A stretch of 64,000 nucleotides of DNA from CAYFNF01 sp964344485 (lineage in GTDB: Bacteria > Patescibacteriota > Patescibacteriia > UBA9570 > XYC2-FULL-38-9), in the NCBI GenBank assembly GCA_964344485.1, contig CAYFNF010000002.1:253747-317746 (forward strand), given 5' to 3'. Both the position numbers and the translations under genes were made by a program. The notes beneath the pieces were generated by a model that had not been told where the DNA came from, did not search any database, and worked only from the letters and a program-made list of their open reading frames with translations. Below, piece by piece: positions 52,402 to 60,690 of the stretch (the first letter of the stretch is position 1; each line of letters opens with the position of its first letter).

Positions 52402-55400
52402 TTATTGCCTAATGCGCTTTACTTTACTCCAAGCTCCGAGAGTGTTCTTATTATACTTAGCACGAACGCGCACTTTGTATCTCTTATCATCTGCTAGACT
52501 GCTCAACGATTTCTTCTTCTTAGTGGTTTTTAACAATCTTAGTTTCTTACCTTTTAGATTCATCACTTTTACTTGATAAGTAATTCCTTTACCGCGTACT
52601 TTTTTCCATCTTAGCATCTGAGTGCCAGAATTATATTTTACATTCTTAACTTTGCCTGGCTTTGTGCGCGCATTAACTGGTTCTGACCAATCGCCTAACT
52701 CGTCTGTGGCGCTGACTGCGCGCACTTTAATAGTATAGGCTTGGTTAGTCAGTAAACGTTTGGCAGGAATTTTCTTCTTATGAGCAGTAATTCCTTTGAA
52801 GGTTTTTACCAAAGCACCATTTTTCTTTTTTAATTGTACTCGATAGGTTTCCGCACCAGCAGCTTCGTCCCATTTGACTGTTAATGATTTTGCTCCGCGT
52901 TTTTTCTTTGGTATACGAACGTTCTCTACTTGCCCTATTTCGTCCATGTCATCTCCTATCACATCATCGCTTTGCTCATCACTAGCAATCGTATTTGCGT
53001 TATACAACAAATTGAATTGAGTTAAGTGATCAACTGCAAGTGTGACTTGATTATTTTCAACGTCTACGGCTGCACCGTCAACTGGTGTCCAACTCCCAGC
53101 TGCTTCATCAAAGAATTCTGGTAACAAATCAGTCTCAGCAACACCAAGTGCATCTAGATCATCATCCTCATAACTAAAGGTCATGGAGATATCGCTCTTT
53201 AGTTCATTAATTGGTCGACCATCAGCATCATAAGCTTCTATAGACCATGGAATTCCGAAATTCATATTAGCATCATCTTTCATGATGTCTGTAGCTTCTG
53301 GTGTGAAGGTCATAGTTACACTTCCATCAGTTGTAATTGAATTTGCTGGTACATTAACCTGCGTATCACCCAATACAAACGTTCTGGCTGTATTTGCATC
53401 GAAGGTTTCGGAGGCAGCAGTCTCTACATCAAAGCTATTTGCTTCTGTTTCTATTGTAGCAGTAGCAGTAGCTTCAGCACTTACTGCTACTTGTTCGGTT
53501 TCAGCTGCCACATAAGAGCTATCAGTGTCCTTAGTATCACAAGATACGTTCCAGTCTTCACTAACTTCAGAGCTGACACTTAAAGACACTGTACCATCCA
53601 TATCAGTATCAACTGCACCAACTTTGGCAGTGCTATCCTCGGCCCATGCTACGCAATGCGCATCTGTTGCAGTTACATCTTCTGGAGTTTCATAAGACAC
53701 CTCAATAGTCGAGTCCGGCTCAAAGTATATGAATGTCACATCAGTGCCTGGTTCAACACTCGCTTGTGAAGCTGGCGCAATATATGAATCGTTATCGTTT
53801 GTTCCGGTTGAACAGTCATAAGACAGTTCTACATCTCCGTCTTGTCCGATAACAGGAACAGACACCGCTCCCAAAGCATCAGCGTAAGCACCGCTATGAA
53901 TAACTCGACCACCATCAATATCTTCTTTTTCTTCAGGTACGTATGTACACTCAACCCAAGCGTACGGCAGAACCGTGCTACCGTCTGGTTCATAAACTGT
54001 CGCGTCGATAGTTGTGTCAGATTTATATACAGCCACTTCTACATCAGCTGTTGTCTGGCTCGCAGTAGCTGTGGCGGTTGTAGAGATATCAACACCAGAT
54101 AAATCTAACAGATTTGGGCCAGTTGCCGAGACAAGATAATCGCCAGCTGGTACGCTGGCGCTCCAGGTACCATCATCTTCAATATCTGCTTCGACAACTA
54201 GATTATTCTCACCTTGCAGTTGCACTTGAAATAGATCGTCCTCATCAGAATCACCATATGTATCTTCATCCTCATCAGCTGCATTGGTAATAGCTGTTCC
54301 GCTCTGATCTGCTAATGTTCCAGAAATAGTTGCATCATGTGCAACCAGGGTCATGGTCAAAATTTCAGTTTCACCTTCATCAACTACAACAGGGTCAGAT
54401 GCAGTCAGAGAATAACCACTTTCTGCTGGCGCAGAACCAGTACATATATACGTTCCTGCTGGCGCTTTCAATGAAGCAGCGCCAAATTCAGCATCTTCGC
54501 CATACCCTTTTTGTTGTGCATCATCATAGCACTGGACATATGAGGATAGATTGCCGGCTTGTGTTCCGTCTGGGTAAAGCACTGACACATCTATTCTCGA
54601 AGTAATTTTGGTCATTACAAAGTCTACCTCTGCGTCTTCACCATCAGCAAGAGTAACTTCAACTGTGTCTTTATCAGGATAGTAATCTCCATTAGGGTCG
54701 AAAGCCTTGATATAATAAGCACCTGCTTGTGCTTCTGATCCTCCGGACCCGTCTGAATCAGGCATAATGTCTATTGATCTAAACTCTCCACCAGATGCTC
54801 GCCAGACATGTGCTCTCATTCTAGTTAAAGGATCTTCATTCGTGTCAGTAACATTGGCAATCACATTTGACTGCTCAAAAATCGCTTCGAGTGCTCCTAA
54901 ATCATTAGCTCCCTTACTAATGTCAAAAACCGTATCCACAGGTATTTGATAGAACACAACATCAGATCCAGGTTCTTCGGCCATTGGTAATAGATCTATA
55001 TTATACTGTCCTGGCTCAAGATATACAGTAAACTCTCCACTTTCGTTCATCCAACCACGGTAGATATTTGTTACTGAATAGAAATCGATATATCCTTCTA
55101 CTGGCGTACCTTCATAAGAGACTGTACCTGTGGCTGATGCTGTAGCTGGCGTAACAATAATAGTAATATCTTTTGTCTCGGCCTCACCATTCTCAAGATC
55201 AAATCCTATTTGTGGTGCTTGGCCTTGATAAGACCAGCCACCACACTCTGTTGTATCAGCATCACCGATACAGTTATCTAGTGAAAATGTATACGGTGCA
55301 TTATCAGGGTCGACAGTTAAAGTGAAATCTCCATCTATATCTGAATTTACCTCATAAGACTTTGAATAACCATCTAGGCCAGATGCTGTAACAACAGCTT

Positions 55401-56220
55401 GAATAGGGGCTCCGTTAGTATCTTCAACATGACCGTTTATCACTTTTGTAGGAGCATTCAATGCAATATTATGCGCAGTAGCTGAGCCAGCTTCGTAGTT
55501 AATCATCTGATCATTACTCAAGAAGTCCTCATACCCTCTACCAGGATATGCTACAACGTTGTACATACCGCTAACCCAACTATTATCATCTGCATCTTTA
55601 AAAATATAGTACTCACCTTCTCTGATTACACTACCAGCAAACGGTGTGCGATCTTGACCGTACATCTCTACCCACCCACTATCAACTGCAGCCCCAGTCG
55701 CAGTCACTTCACCCGAAGCCACCATATGCTCTTCACCAACTATTTGCTTAGCAGAAGTAGTGGCATAATTTGTTGTGATCTCATAACCAGGCACATCTAG
55801 CTCATTACTAGCATCTGTGCTCACCAAAACATAATATACAGAAGGCACCGAAGGGTTAGTAATGCCGTCAACTGAAAAATTATGCGTGTTTACTGCCAAC
55901 TCATCTGACAACACTATTTCAATACTAGAATCTGTAGGCATAGAAACAGTTCCGTTAAGTCCAGTAATAGTCGCACCCGCAGTCAAAGGATTTGTCTCTG
56001 TTAAGCCGTTGCCATCCAGAGTGATATTTATTTTACTACCAGCCGGGATCGCAGTAGTAACCTCCATGGTCATTAGAATATTTGCTGTACCACCAATAGT
56101 GTTACTGTCAGAGCCAGCAGTAATATTTGGTATAGACGCATCATTATTAGCTGCGCTAGCAAAAGGTGTCATAAATAAAAACGCACCAACAATAATGGCT
56201 AATCCGAAAAACTTCCTCAT
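52402..56220 (-). CDS. Giant secreted protein with Cna-B/carboxypeptidase-regulatory-like repeats and two FN3 domains (basic)
   Basis: A 1272-residue protein with a signal peptide (ends ASAAN). The first 140 residues are an Ig-like domain (GGTANILMTMEVTTAIPAGS). Residues of about 160-920 hold eight or more acidic sandwich repeats (VINGHVEDTNGAPIQAVV, ATGTVSYEGTPVEGYI, TIDATVYEPDGSTVLPYAWV). Residues of about 920-1070 form the domain ending in VDHLTQFNLLYN that is shared with the 942-residue protein. Two FN3-like domains close the protein: about 1088-1180 (VENVRIPKKKRGAKSLTVKW) and 1181-1272 (KVKNVKYNSGTQMLRWKK), the last one strongly basic. Probably a fibrous surface stalk or adhesin. Confidence 0.83.
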   Translation of the reverse strand: MRKFFGLAIIVGAFLFMTPFASAANNDASIPNITAGSDSNTIGGTANILMTMEVTTAIPAGSKINITLDGNGLTETNPLTAGATITGLNGTVSMPTDSSIEIVLSDELAVNTHNFSVDGITNPSVPSVYYVLVSTDASNELDVPGYEITTNYATTSAKQIVGEEHMVASGEVTATGAAVDSGWVEMYGQDRTPFAGSVIREGEYYIFKDADDNSWVSGMYNVVAYPGRGYEDFLSNDQMINYEAGSATAHNIALNAPTKVINGHVEDTNGAPIQAVVTASGLDGYSKSYEVNSDIDGDFTLTVDPDNAPYTFSLDNCIGDADTTECGGWSYQGQAPQIGFDLENGEAETKDITIIVTPATASATGTVSYEGTPVEGYIDFYSVTNIYRGWMNESGEFTVYLEPGQYNIDLLPMAEEPGSDVVFYQIPVDTVFDISKGANDLGALEAIFEQSNVIANVTDTNEDPLTRMRAHVWRASGGEFRSIDIMPDSDGSGGSEAQAGAYYIKAFDPNGDYYPDKDTVEVTLADGEDAEVDFVMTKITSRIDVSVLYPDGTQAGNLSSYVQCYDDAQQKGYGEDAEFGAASLKAPAGTYICTGSAPAESGYSLTASDPVVVDEGETEILTMTLVAHDATISGTLADQSGTAITNAADEDEDTYGDSDEDDLFQVQLQGENNLVVEADIEDDGTWSASVPAGDYLVSATGPNLLDLSGVDISTTATATASQTTADVEVAVYKSDTTIDATVYEPDGSTVLPYAWVECTYVPEEKEDIDGGRVIHSGAYADALGAVSVPVIGQDGDVELSYDCSTGTNDNDSYIAPASQASVEPGTDVTFIYFEPDSTIEVSYETPEDVTATDAHCVAWAEDSTAKVGAVDTDMDGTVSLSVSSEVSEDWNVSCDTKDTDSSYVAAETEQVAVSAEATATATIETEANSFDVETAASETFDANTARTFVLGDTQVNVPANSITTDGSVTMTFTPEATDIMKDDANMNFGIPWSIEAYDADGRPINELKSDISMTFSYEDDDLDALGVAETDLLPEFFDEAAGSWTPVDGAAVDVENNQVTLAVDHLTQFNLLYNANTIASDEQSDDVIGDDMDEIGQVENVRIPKKKRGAKSLTVKWDEAAGAETYRVQLKKKNGALVKTFKGITAHKKKIPAKRLLTNQAYTIKVRAVSATDELGDWSEPVNARTKPGKVKNVKYNSGTQMLRWKKVRGKGITYQVKVMNLKGKKLRLLKTTKKKKSLSSLADDKRYKVRVRAKYNKNTLGAWSKVKRIRQ

Positions 56221-56291
56221 ATAAATATGTTAATGGATTATTATAGTAATTTTAGCACATTTCACCATTAATGAATATGTGCAATTGTCTA

Positions 56292-56408
56292 ATTAAAAGT
56301 ATAACCAAAATGCTCAATTTCCTAGGAAAATTTCTTTGTGACCCAATCCCTTAACTCCTAATCACACATCTCTTGATAGTTGCGTTTTTTTTGTTTTCGT
56401 CTTTCTAC
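56292..56408 (-). pseudogene. Degenerate 3' fragment of a sulfotransferase gene
   Basis: About 117 bp align to 43226-43342, the C-terminal end of the sulfotransferase gene, in the same orientation. The best stretch (acatctcttgatagttgcg) is identical. In-frame stops and substitutions break the frame. It seems to be a leftover of a duplicated or moved copy. Confidence 0.75.
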
Positions 56409-56414
56409 AAAAAT

Positions 56415-56441
56415 ATAAAACGCCCCTAGCGGGGCATTTTT
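56415..56441 (-). terminator. Rho-independent terminator, bidirectional, after tRNA-Trp
   Basis: Stem GCCCC/GGGGC (56422-56426 and 56431-56435) with a 4-nt loop, A-rich on one side and T-rich on the other. It probably ends the ribosomal/tRNA unit on the minus strand. Confidence 0.85.
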
Positions 56442-56446
56442 ATATT

Positions 56447-56521
56447 TGGCAGGGGCAGCAGGATTCGAACCCGCAGTCACGGTTTTGGAGACCGTTGGTT
56501 TAGCCATTAACCGATGCCCCT
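56447..56521 (-). tRNA. trnW: tRNA-Trp (CCA anticodon)
   Basis: Cloverleaf read on the minus strand: 7-bp acceptor AGGGGCA/TGCCCCT, anticodon loop CTCCAAA (anticodon CCA), T-arm GGGTTCGAATCC, discriminator G and an encoded CCA end at 56447-56449. Confidence 0.95.
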
Positions 56522-56558
56522 ATAGTGCGTGCTCAGTATACTGATATTTTAAAAAACG

Positions 56559-57017
56559 TCAATTCCCCGCGTCTTCAGGCTGCGGCATCTTCATCAAGTC
56601 CTTGAGTCCATCAACTGTCTTTTTTATAGTCTCATCGTCTAATACTTTAGTTGCTAATGAGATAGATTCTGCAATTTGCTGCACATCTGGCTCCATGGTA
56701 TGTCGTGGAATAATATGTATCTGCATATGTGGCATCTGTAACACCTCTGCTGCGCCGTCGCTGACAAACATAGTAAACCCAGGTGCATTCGTGAGACGCA
56801 TGACCCAAAATGAAACCTTTTTCAATAAATACCCAAACTCATCTATGTCATCCGGGGAAAAGCTATAGAAATGTGGATTATGCTCTTTGGGAATAATCAC
56901 TGCATGTCCATCCACAATACCGTTGCGCGCCACTAATACGCGAAACAGTTTGGTTTCATAAAACTGTTCTGGTAGTGCTGGTGCTTCTGCACATAGTGGA
57001 CAGTTTGGTGTGGACAT
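56559..57017 (-). CDS. HIT family protein with atypical triad (H-x-Q-x-H)
   Basis: A 152-residue histidine-triad protein. An N-terminal CPLC motif (residues 6-9), then HAVIIPKEHNPHFYSF and the triad region MPHMQIHIIPRH (about residues 107-118). In active HIT hydrolases the motif is HxHxH with the middle His as nucleophile. Here the middle position is Gln, so nucleotide-hydrolase activity may be lost or altered. It is located between rpmG and tRNA-Trp in a housekeeping gene string. Confidence 0.85.
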   Translation of the reverse strand: MSTPNCPLCAEAPALPEQFYETKLFRVLVARNGIVDGHAVIIPKEHNPHFYSFSPDDIDEFGYLLKKVSFWVMRLTNAPGFTMFVSDGAAEVLQMPHMQIHIIPRHTMEPDVQQIAESISLATKVLDDETIKKTVDGLKDLMKMPQPEDAGN

Positions 57018-57033
57018 GTCTCCTCTATTACTC

Positions 57034-57189
57034 TTATTTCGTCTCTTTATGTGGAGTGTGTTTCTTACAATACTTACAAAATTTCTTCAATTCTAAACGA
57101 TCTTTCAGTTTTCTGATGTTTTTGTATGTATAGTATGTAATGTTCTTACACTCTGTACATTGCATTTTGATGAGATTGTCCTGTGACAT
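57034..57189 (-). CDS. rpmG: 50S ribosomal protein L33
   Basis: From the ATG at 57189 the protein has 51 residues. The longer frame to 57243 runs into the adjacent tRNA-Thr and is rejected. The zinc-ribbon cysteines are intact (CTECKNITYYTYKN, then KFCKYCKKHTPHKE). Its position directly downstream of a tRNA-Thr/Tyr/Thr cluster, with tRNA-Trp nearby, recalls the common bacterial order around tuf, rpmG and secE. Confidence 0.95.
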   Translation of the reverse strand: MSQDNLIKMQCTECKNITYYTYKNIRKLKDRLELKKFCKYCKKHTPHKETK

Positions 57190-57209
57190 AGTGTTCTTAT
57201 TATTTCTTT

Positions 57210-57284
57210 TGGAGCCGAAGAGAGGACTTGAACCCCCAACCAATCGCTTACAAAGCGACTGCTCTACCGTTGAGCTACTTCGGC
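57210..57284 (-). tRNA. trnT: tRNA-Thr (UGU anticodon)
   Basis: Minus-strand acceptor GCCGAAG/CTTCGGC, anticodon loop TTTGTAA (anticodon TGT), T-arm GGGGTTCAAGTCC, discriminator T and encoded CCA at 57210-57212. Confidence 0.95.
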
Positions 57285-57312
57285 GTGAGGGGAAAAGCAG
57301 TATTTGCTTTTG

Positions 57313-57395
57313 TGGGCCGGGAGGGATTCGAACCCCCGAAGGCGAATGCCAACTGGTCTACAGCCAGTTCCATTTGACCGCTTTGGTACCGACCC
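57313..57395 (-). tRNA. trnY: tRNA-Tyr (GUA anticodon)
   Basis: Minus-strand acceptor GGGTCGG/CCGGCCC (one G-T pair), anticodon loop CTGTAGA (anticodon GTA), a long class II variable arm and T-arm GGGTTCGAATCCC. The 3' CCA is not encoded. Confidence 0.94.
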
Positions 57396-57396
57396 C

Positions 57397-57472
57397 TGGA
57401 GCCGATGCGCGGGTTTGAACCGCGGACCTCATCCTTACCATGGATGCGCTCTACCAACTGAGCTACATCGGC
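57397..57472 (-). tRNA. trnT: tRNA-Thr (GGU anticodon)
   Basis: Minus-strand acceptor GCCGATG/CATCGGC, D-arm GCTCAGTTGGTAGAGC, anticodon loop ATGGTAA (anticodon GGT), encoded CCA at 57397-57399. It is separated from tRNA-Tyr by a single base. Confidence 0.95.
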
Positions 57473-57499
57473 ATATATTGTAAATGATCTTGAGCTTTT

Positions 57500-58291
57500 T
57501 TACAATTCCTCCACTGTTAGTTCTATTTCTTCCAATTTCTGATTCTCTGGATTCACCTCTTTCAATTTTCGCAACATCTCTCGCGCAAGAAAACGATCCT
57601 TTTTCTCTATAGCAGTTTCTAGTAGTGCATTCAGATTCCGTGGGTTGTTAGGCCCGAGTTCTACACATTTCTTGAAGTACTCTAATGCTTGTTCGACGTC
57701 TCCTTTCGCGTGATAGACTTCCCCGAGATCCAGGTATATACGATCATCGTTTGGATTCAACTTCTTCGCGTATTCTAACGATTCAATCGCGTGATCATAT
57801 TCCTTTTTCTCAAGATACAACTCCCCTAAATACTCATACGCTTCTACTTCCTGCGCGTTCATTCTGATTACTTCTAAAAAAGTATTCTCTGCGTCGCTGT
57901 AATTCCCTTCTTTGAACTCCTTTGCTCCACTCTCTAGAAGAGCTGTCACTTTCTGTCTTGTCTTCTCTTTGCCTTCCTGTGTCTCTTGTTCAGTAGATGC
58001 ATGTTTATACTTCTTTTCTAGTGCAACCAACTTGCGGTACCATGTTTGAAATTGAGTAGTTATCTTCTCTGCTATCGGTGCCAGCACGTTCTGTGTTGCT
58101 TTCTTGACTCCGCTGGTCTTTCTCTGTAGCCGCTCTTCAATGATCTGATACTTCTTTGAACGCAATTTTGCTTTTGGCATGGCATCGAGATCTAGTAGCA
58201 GCAACTTCTTCCATTTTTTTGCTACAAAGAACACAATCACAATGAGTGCGAGTAGAACGATTATTACTATAACCCAATCAAACCATGTCAT
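57500..58291 (-). CDS. Membrane-anchored tetratricopeptide-repeat protein
   Basis: A 263-residue protein with one N-terminal TM helix (residues 4-25), then a basic/coiled region (YQIIEERLQRKTSGVKKATQ, about 45-115). Four TPR units occupy about residues 120-255 (NAQEVEAYEYLGELYLEKKE, LNPNDDRIYLDLGEVYHAKG, ELGPNNPRNLNALLETAIEK). It acts as a scaffold at the inner face of the membrane; partners are unknown. It sits 2 bp after the RicT-like gene, ahead of the tRNA cluster. Confidence 0.85.
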   Translation of the reverse strand: MTWFDWVIVIIVLLALIVIVFFVAKKWKKLLLLDLDAMPKAKLRSKKYQIIEERLQRKTSGVKKATQNVLAPIAEKITTQFQTWYRKLVALEKKYKHASTEQETQEGKEKTRQKVTALLESGAKEFKEGNYSDAENTFLEVIRMNAQEVEAYEYLGELYLEKKEYDHAIESLEYAKKLNPNDDRIYLDLGEVYHAKGDVEQALEYFKKCVELGPNNPRNLNALLETAIEKKDRFLAREMLRKLKEVNPENQKLEEIELTVEEL

Positions 58292-58293
58292 AC

Positions 58294-59139
58294 TTATATC
58301 TTTTGTTTATCAGTGGAAGCCGAGCATCCTGGACATCCAACGTAATCACATCCTAACGGTACTTCAGTAAAGCTTCCTTCTTCGTTACGCAGTGTTAACG
58401 TGTGCTTCATTACATTTATGGATGTTACTTCTCCGGTACCGTATGTTTTAGTTTTAATGAACTGGCCGACTTCTGGCATCTTATCAAAACACATGCGATA
58501 TCCTTCTGATTCAAACGATAAGCAGCACTTGAGCCTTCCACATAATCCTGACAATCGGTCGCTCCCACGATGCTCTAGCTGTTGAAGCGGAATTAACTCT
58601 GAACTGACATTTCCGAGCTCTCGTAACCATTTAGAACAGCAGCACGGTCGTCCGCATGGTCCGATACCGCCCATCTCTGCTGCAACATCACGTGAGCCGA
58701 TCTGCTGTAAACGAATGTGTCGATGGAAATGAGATGACAGTAGCTTTACTAGTTCTCGAAAATCCACTCGAGAATTTGCAGTAAACGCGAATACAATTCG
58801 CTGATCATCAAATGAGAATGATGCTTCAATCAATTTCATGGGCAGCTCCAACTGACGAATGTGTTTTCTCGCTTCCTCTAGAGCATCTGTACGTTTTTCC
58901 TGCTGCTGCTTCATGTGCTCCAAGTCTTCTAACGTTGGAATGCGATTAATCGGTTGTAAAGGGGCCTCAAGCTCTGATTCTTCTACTTCACCTAGGCCAA
59001 TGATTTTGCCTACTTCCTGTCCAAGCGACGTATCAACAATGACACGAATTCCAGGTTTCAAATCAAAACCAGCTGGATCAAAGTAGTAACTTCTATCCCA
59101 AGAATGAAATTGAACTTCAGCAACTTTCACTTTGCTCAT
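58294..59139 (-). CDS. ricT: PSP1-domain protein, RicT/YaaT-like
   Basis: A 281-residue PSP1 protein. The Cys-rich core is visible: GPCGRPCCCSKWLREL (about residues 170-186), then LCGRLKCCLSFE (about 208-219), the cysteines that coordinate Fe-S in the RicA/F/T complex of Bacillus. The C-terminal CDYVGCPGC adds two more. In Bacillus RicT acts with RicA and RicF in RNA processing; those partners are not present here. Its start overlaps tsf by 23 nt. Confidence 0.9.
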   Translation of the reverse strand: MSKVKVAEVQFHSWDRSYYFDPAGFDLKPGIRVIVDTSLGQEVGKIIGLGEVEESELEAPLQPINRIPTLEDLEHMKQQQEKRTDALEEARKHIRQLELPMKLIEASFSFDDQRIVFAFTANSRVDFRELVKLLSSHFHRHIRLQQIGSRDVAAEMGGIGPCGRPCCCSKWLRELGNVSSELIPLQQLEHRGSDRLSGLCGRLKCCLSFESEGYRMCFDKMPEVGQFIKTKTYGTGEVTSINVMKHTLTLRNEEGSFTEVPLGCDYVGCPGCSASTDKQKI

Positions 59140-59719
59140 TGTCGTCTAGGCTAAAACGAATAAAGCGCCTGACTTGAATATTCTCACCGAGTTTCCCGAC
59201 AGCCTCTGTAATCAAATCCTGAATCGTCTGGTCCTCGTTCTTAAAGAATTTCTGATTCATTAAACAGACCTGGTCATAAAACTTCTGTACTTTACCGTCG
59301 ATGATCTTCTCTTGCACATCTGCAGGCTTATCACCTTCAATTTGCTCTTTATAGATCTCACGCTCTTTTGCGACTACCTCTTCTGGGACTTTCTCCGCAT
59401 CAACATACTGAGGATTCATGGAAGCGACTTGCATGGCAAGATCCTTTCCGAGTTCCTGGAAGTCATCAGTTCGCGCGACAAAATCGGTCTCACAGTTTAA
59501 TTCAACCAGCACACCGATCTTATTCATGTGAATATACGAAGCAATCACACCTTCACTTGCTTGTCGCGTTGCTTTCTTTTGTGCAAGATCTGCACCTCGT
59601 TTTCGAAGAACGTCCAATGCCTTATCAAAATCACCGTCAGTCTCTTCTAGTGCGTTTTTTACATCCACGATTCCAGCGCCGGTCTGTTGTCGTAATTTTG
59701 TTATATCTGCTGTATTCAT
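59117..59719 (-). CDS. tsf: Elongation factor Ts
   Basis: A 200-residue EF-Ts, the guanine-nucleotide exchange factor of EF-Tu. The N-terminal UBA-like domain (TDITKLRQQTGAGIVDVKNAL) contains the TGAGxMxCK-type motif in the form TGAGIVDVKNA. The core ELNCETDFVARTDDFQELG is highly conserved. It is shorter than the E. coli protein (283 residues) and has only one core subdomain, like the Thermus form. It overlaps the RicT-like gene by 23 nt and follows rpsB by 5 bp. Confidence 0.96.
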   Translation of the reverse strand: MNTADITKLRQQTGAGIVDVKNALEETDGDFDKALDVLRKRGADLAQKKATRQASEGVIASYIHMNKIGVLVELNCETDFVARTDDFQELGKDLAMQVASMNPQYVDAEKVPEEVVAKEREIYKEQIEGDKPADVQEKIIDGKVQKFYDQVCLMNQKFFKNEDQTIQDLITEAVGKLGENIQVRRFIRFSLDDNEQSESC

Positions 59720-59724
59720 ATTTT

Positions 59725-60423
59725 TTATTTTGTTGTTACTTGCTTTGAGCTACCTTGTTGTGCCGCATCTGAGATAAAGGATACGACCAACTCAATCGAT
59801 TTTACTGCATCATCATTTGCTGGAATTGGATATTCAACGGTTGATGGATCCACGTTCGTGTCACAGAGCGCAATAATTGGAACGTTCATCTGTAACGCTT
59901 CACGTACTGCAGTTTTTTCATACTTCACATCCACTACAAATAATGCATCTGGTACTTTATTCAATGACTCAATACCGCCAACTAAAGACTCTAACCGCTC
60001 GATCTCACGGTCAAATTCTAGCTGTTCTTTTTTGGTATATTTCTTCAGCTCTCCGGATTCTCGATCCTTCTTGAGCTTAGTGAGTTTCTTTGGTACTCCT
60101 GAGACCACTTTATAGTTCGTCAGTAGTCCGCCGAGCCATCGAGTGGTGACATACGGCATGTCGCACTCTTTTGCATACTTTTCAATAATGCTTGCGGCTT
60201 GCTGTTTTGTTCCAACGAATAGAACGGTCTTGCCTGCTGCGGTGAGCTCTTGAACTGCTTTCACCGCTTTTTCTAATTGCTTGAGCGTTGTCTCAAGATC
60301 AATGATATGGACGTTCTGTTTTGAGGTATAAATATACGGCTCCATATTTGGATGCCATTTGCTGTTTGTATGCCCAAAGTGAACGCCAGCCTTGAGCATG
60401 TCCAACATAGTTGGTAATTGCAT
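59725..60423 (-). CDS. rpsB: 30S ribosomal protein S2
   Basis: A 232-residue S2. Conserved landmarks are MLKAGVHFGHTNSKWHPNMEPYIYT (residue 9 onward), VLFVGTKQQA, YVTTRWLGGLLTNYK and the IALCDTNVDPSTVEYPIPANDDA stretch that contacts rRNA. An AAGGA Shine-Dalgarno lies before the ATG. First gene of rpsB-tsf-ricT-TPR-tRNA-rpmG-HIT-tRNA, read from a promoter 120 nt upstream through a structured leader. Confidence 0.97.
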   Translation of the reverse strand: MQLPTMLDMLKAGVHFGHTNSKWHPNMEPYIYTSKQNVHIIDLETTLKQLEKAVKAVQELTAAGKTVLFVGTKQQAASIIEKYAKECDMPYVTTRWLGGLLTNYKVVSGVPKKLTKLKKDRESGELKKYTKKEQLEFDREIERLESLVGGIESLNKVPDALFVVDVKYEKTAVREALQMNVPIIALCDTNVDPSTVEYPIPANDDAVKSIELVVSFISDAAQQGSSKQVTTK

Positions 60424-60545
60424 AGTTTTGTCCTTTTTTAATTACGATTTTTACAACTGAGCGAGACCCTATTCCATGCTGTTCAGCACGGTTTTTGGGC
60501 AGGATCGCTACAGTTAGCGCAAAAATCTACTTTTATTAACGCAGG
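60424..60545 (-). promoter_or_regulatory. Structured 5' leader of rpsB
   Basis: The roughly 120-nt leader holds two stem-loops on the minus strand: CCGTGCT/AGCATGG with a 4-nt loop (plus-strand 60474-60491) and CGCTA/TAGCG with a 4-nt loop (60506-60519). Position and structure suit autogenous control by S2, as known in other bacteria, but no known motif can be verified here. Confidence 0.45.
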
Positions 60546-60549
60546 AGAG

Positions 60550-60578
60550 AGTATAACAATAGTGTTAAAAAAAAGCAA
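60550..60578 (-). promoter_or_regulatory. Sigma70-type promoter of rpsB-tsf
   Basis: Minus-strand TTGCTT (complement of 60573-60578), a 17-bp T-rich spacer, then TATACT (complement of 60550-60555). Confidence 0.8.
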
Positions 60579-60639
60579 GTCTTTTTATGTGTTGTTTTAA
60601 TGTAATCGTGGAGTATTGCTATTGAGCCAGATACTGTAG

Positions 60640-60668
60640 TTGACAGCATTTATACATGGTGGTATAGT
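60640..60668 (+). promoter_or_regulatory. Strong sigma70-type promoter of rpmE
   Basis: TTGACA (60640-60645), a 17-bp spacer, then TATAGT (60663-60668). The ATG is at 60691, which leaves a leader of about 16 nt with no clear Shine-Dalgarno. Confidence 0.85.
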
Positions 60669-60690
60669 GCTTTTCGTCACTATTACTCAT

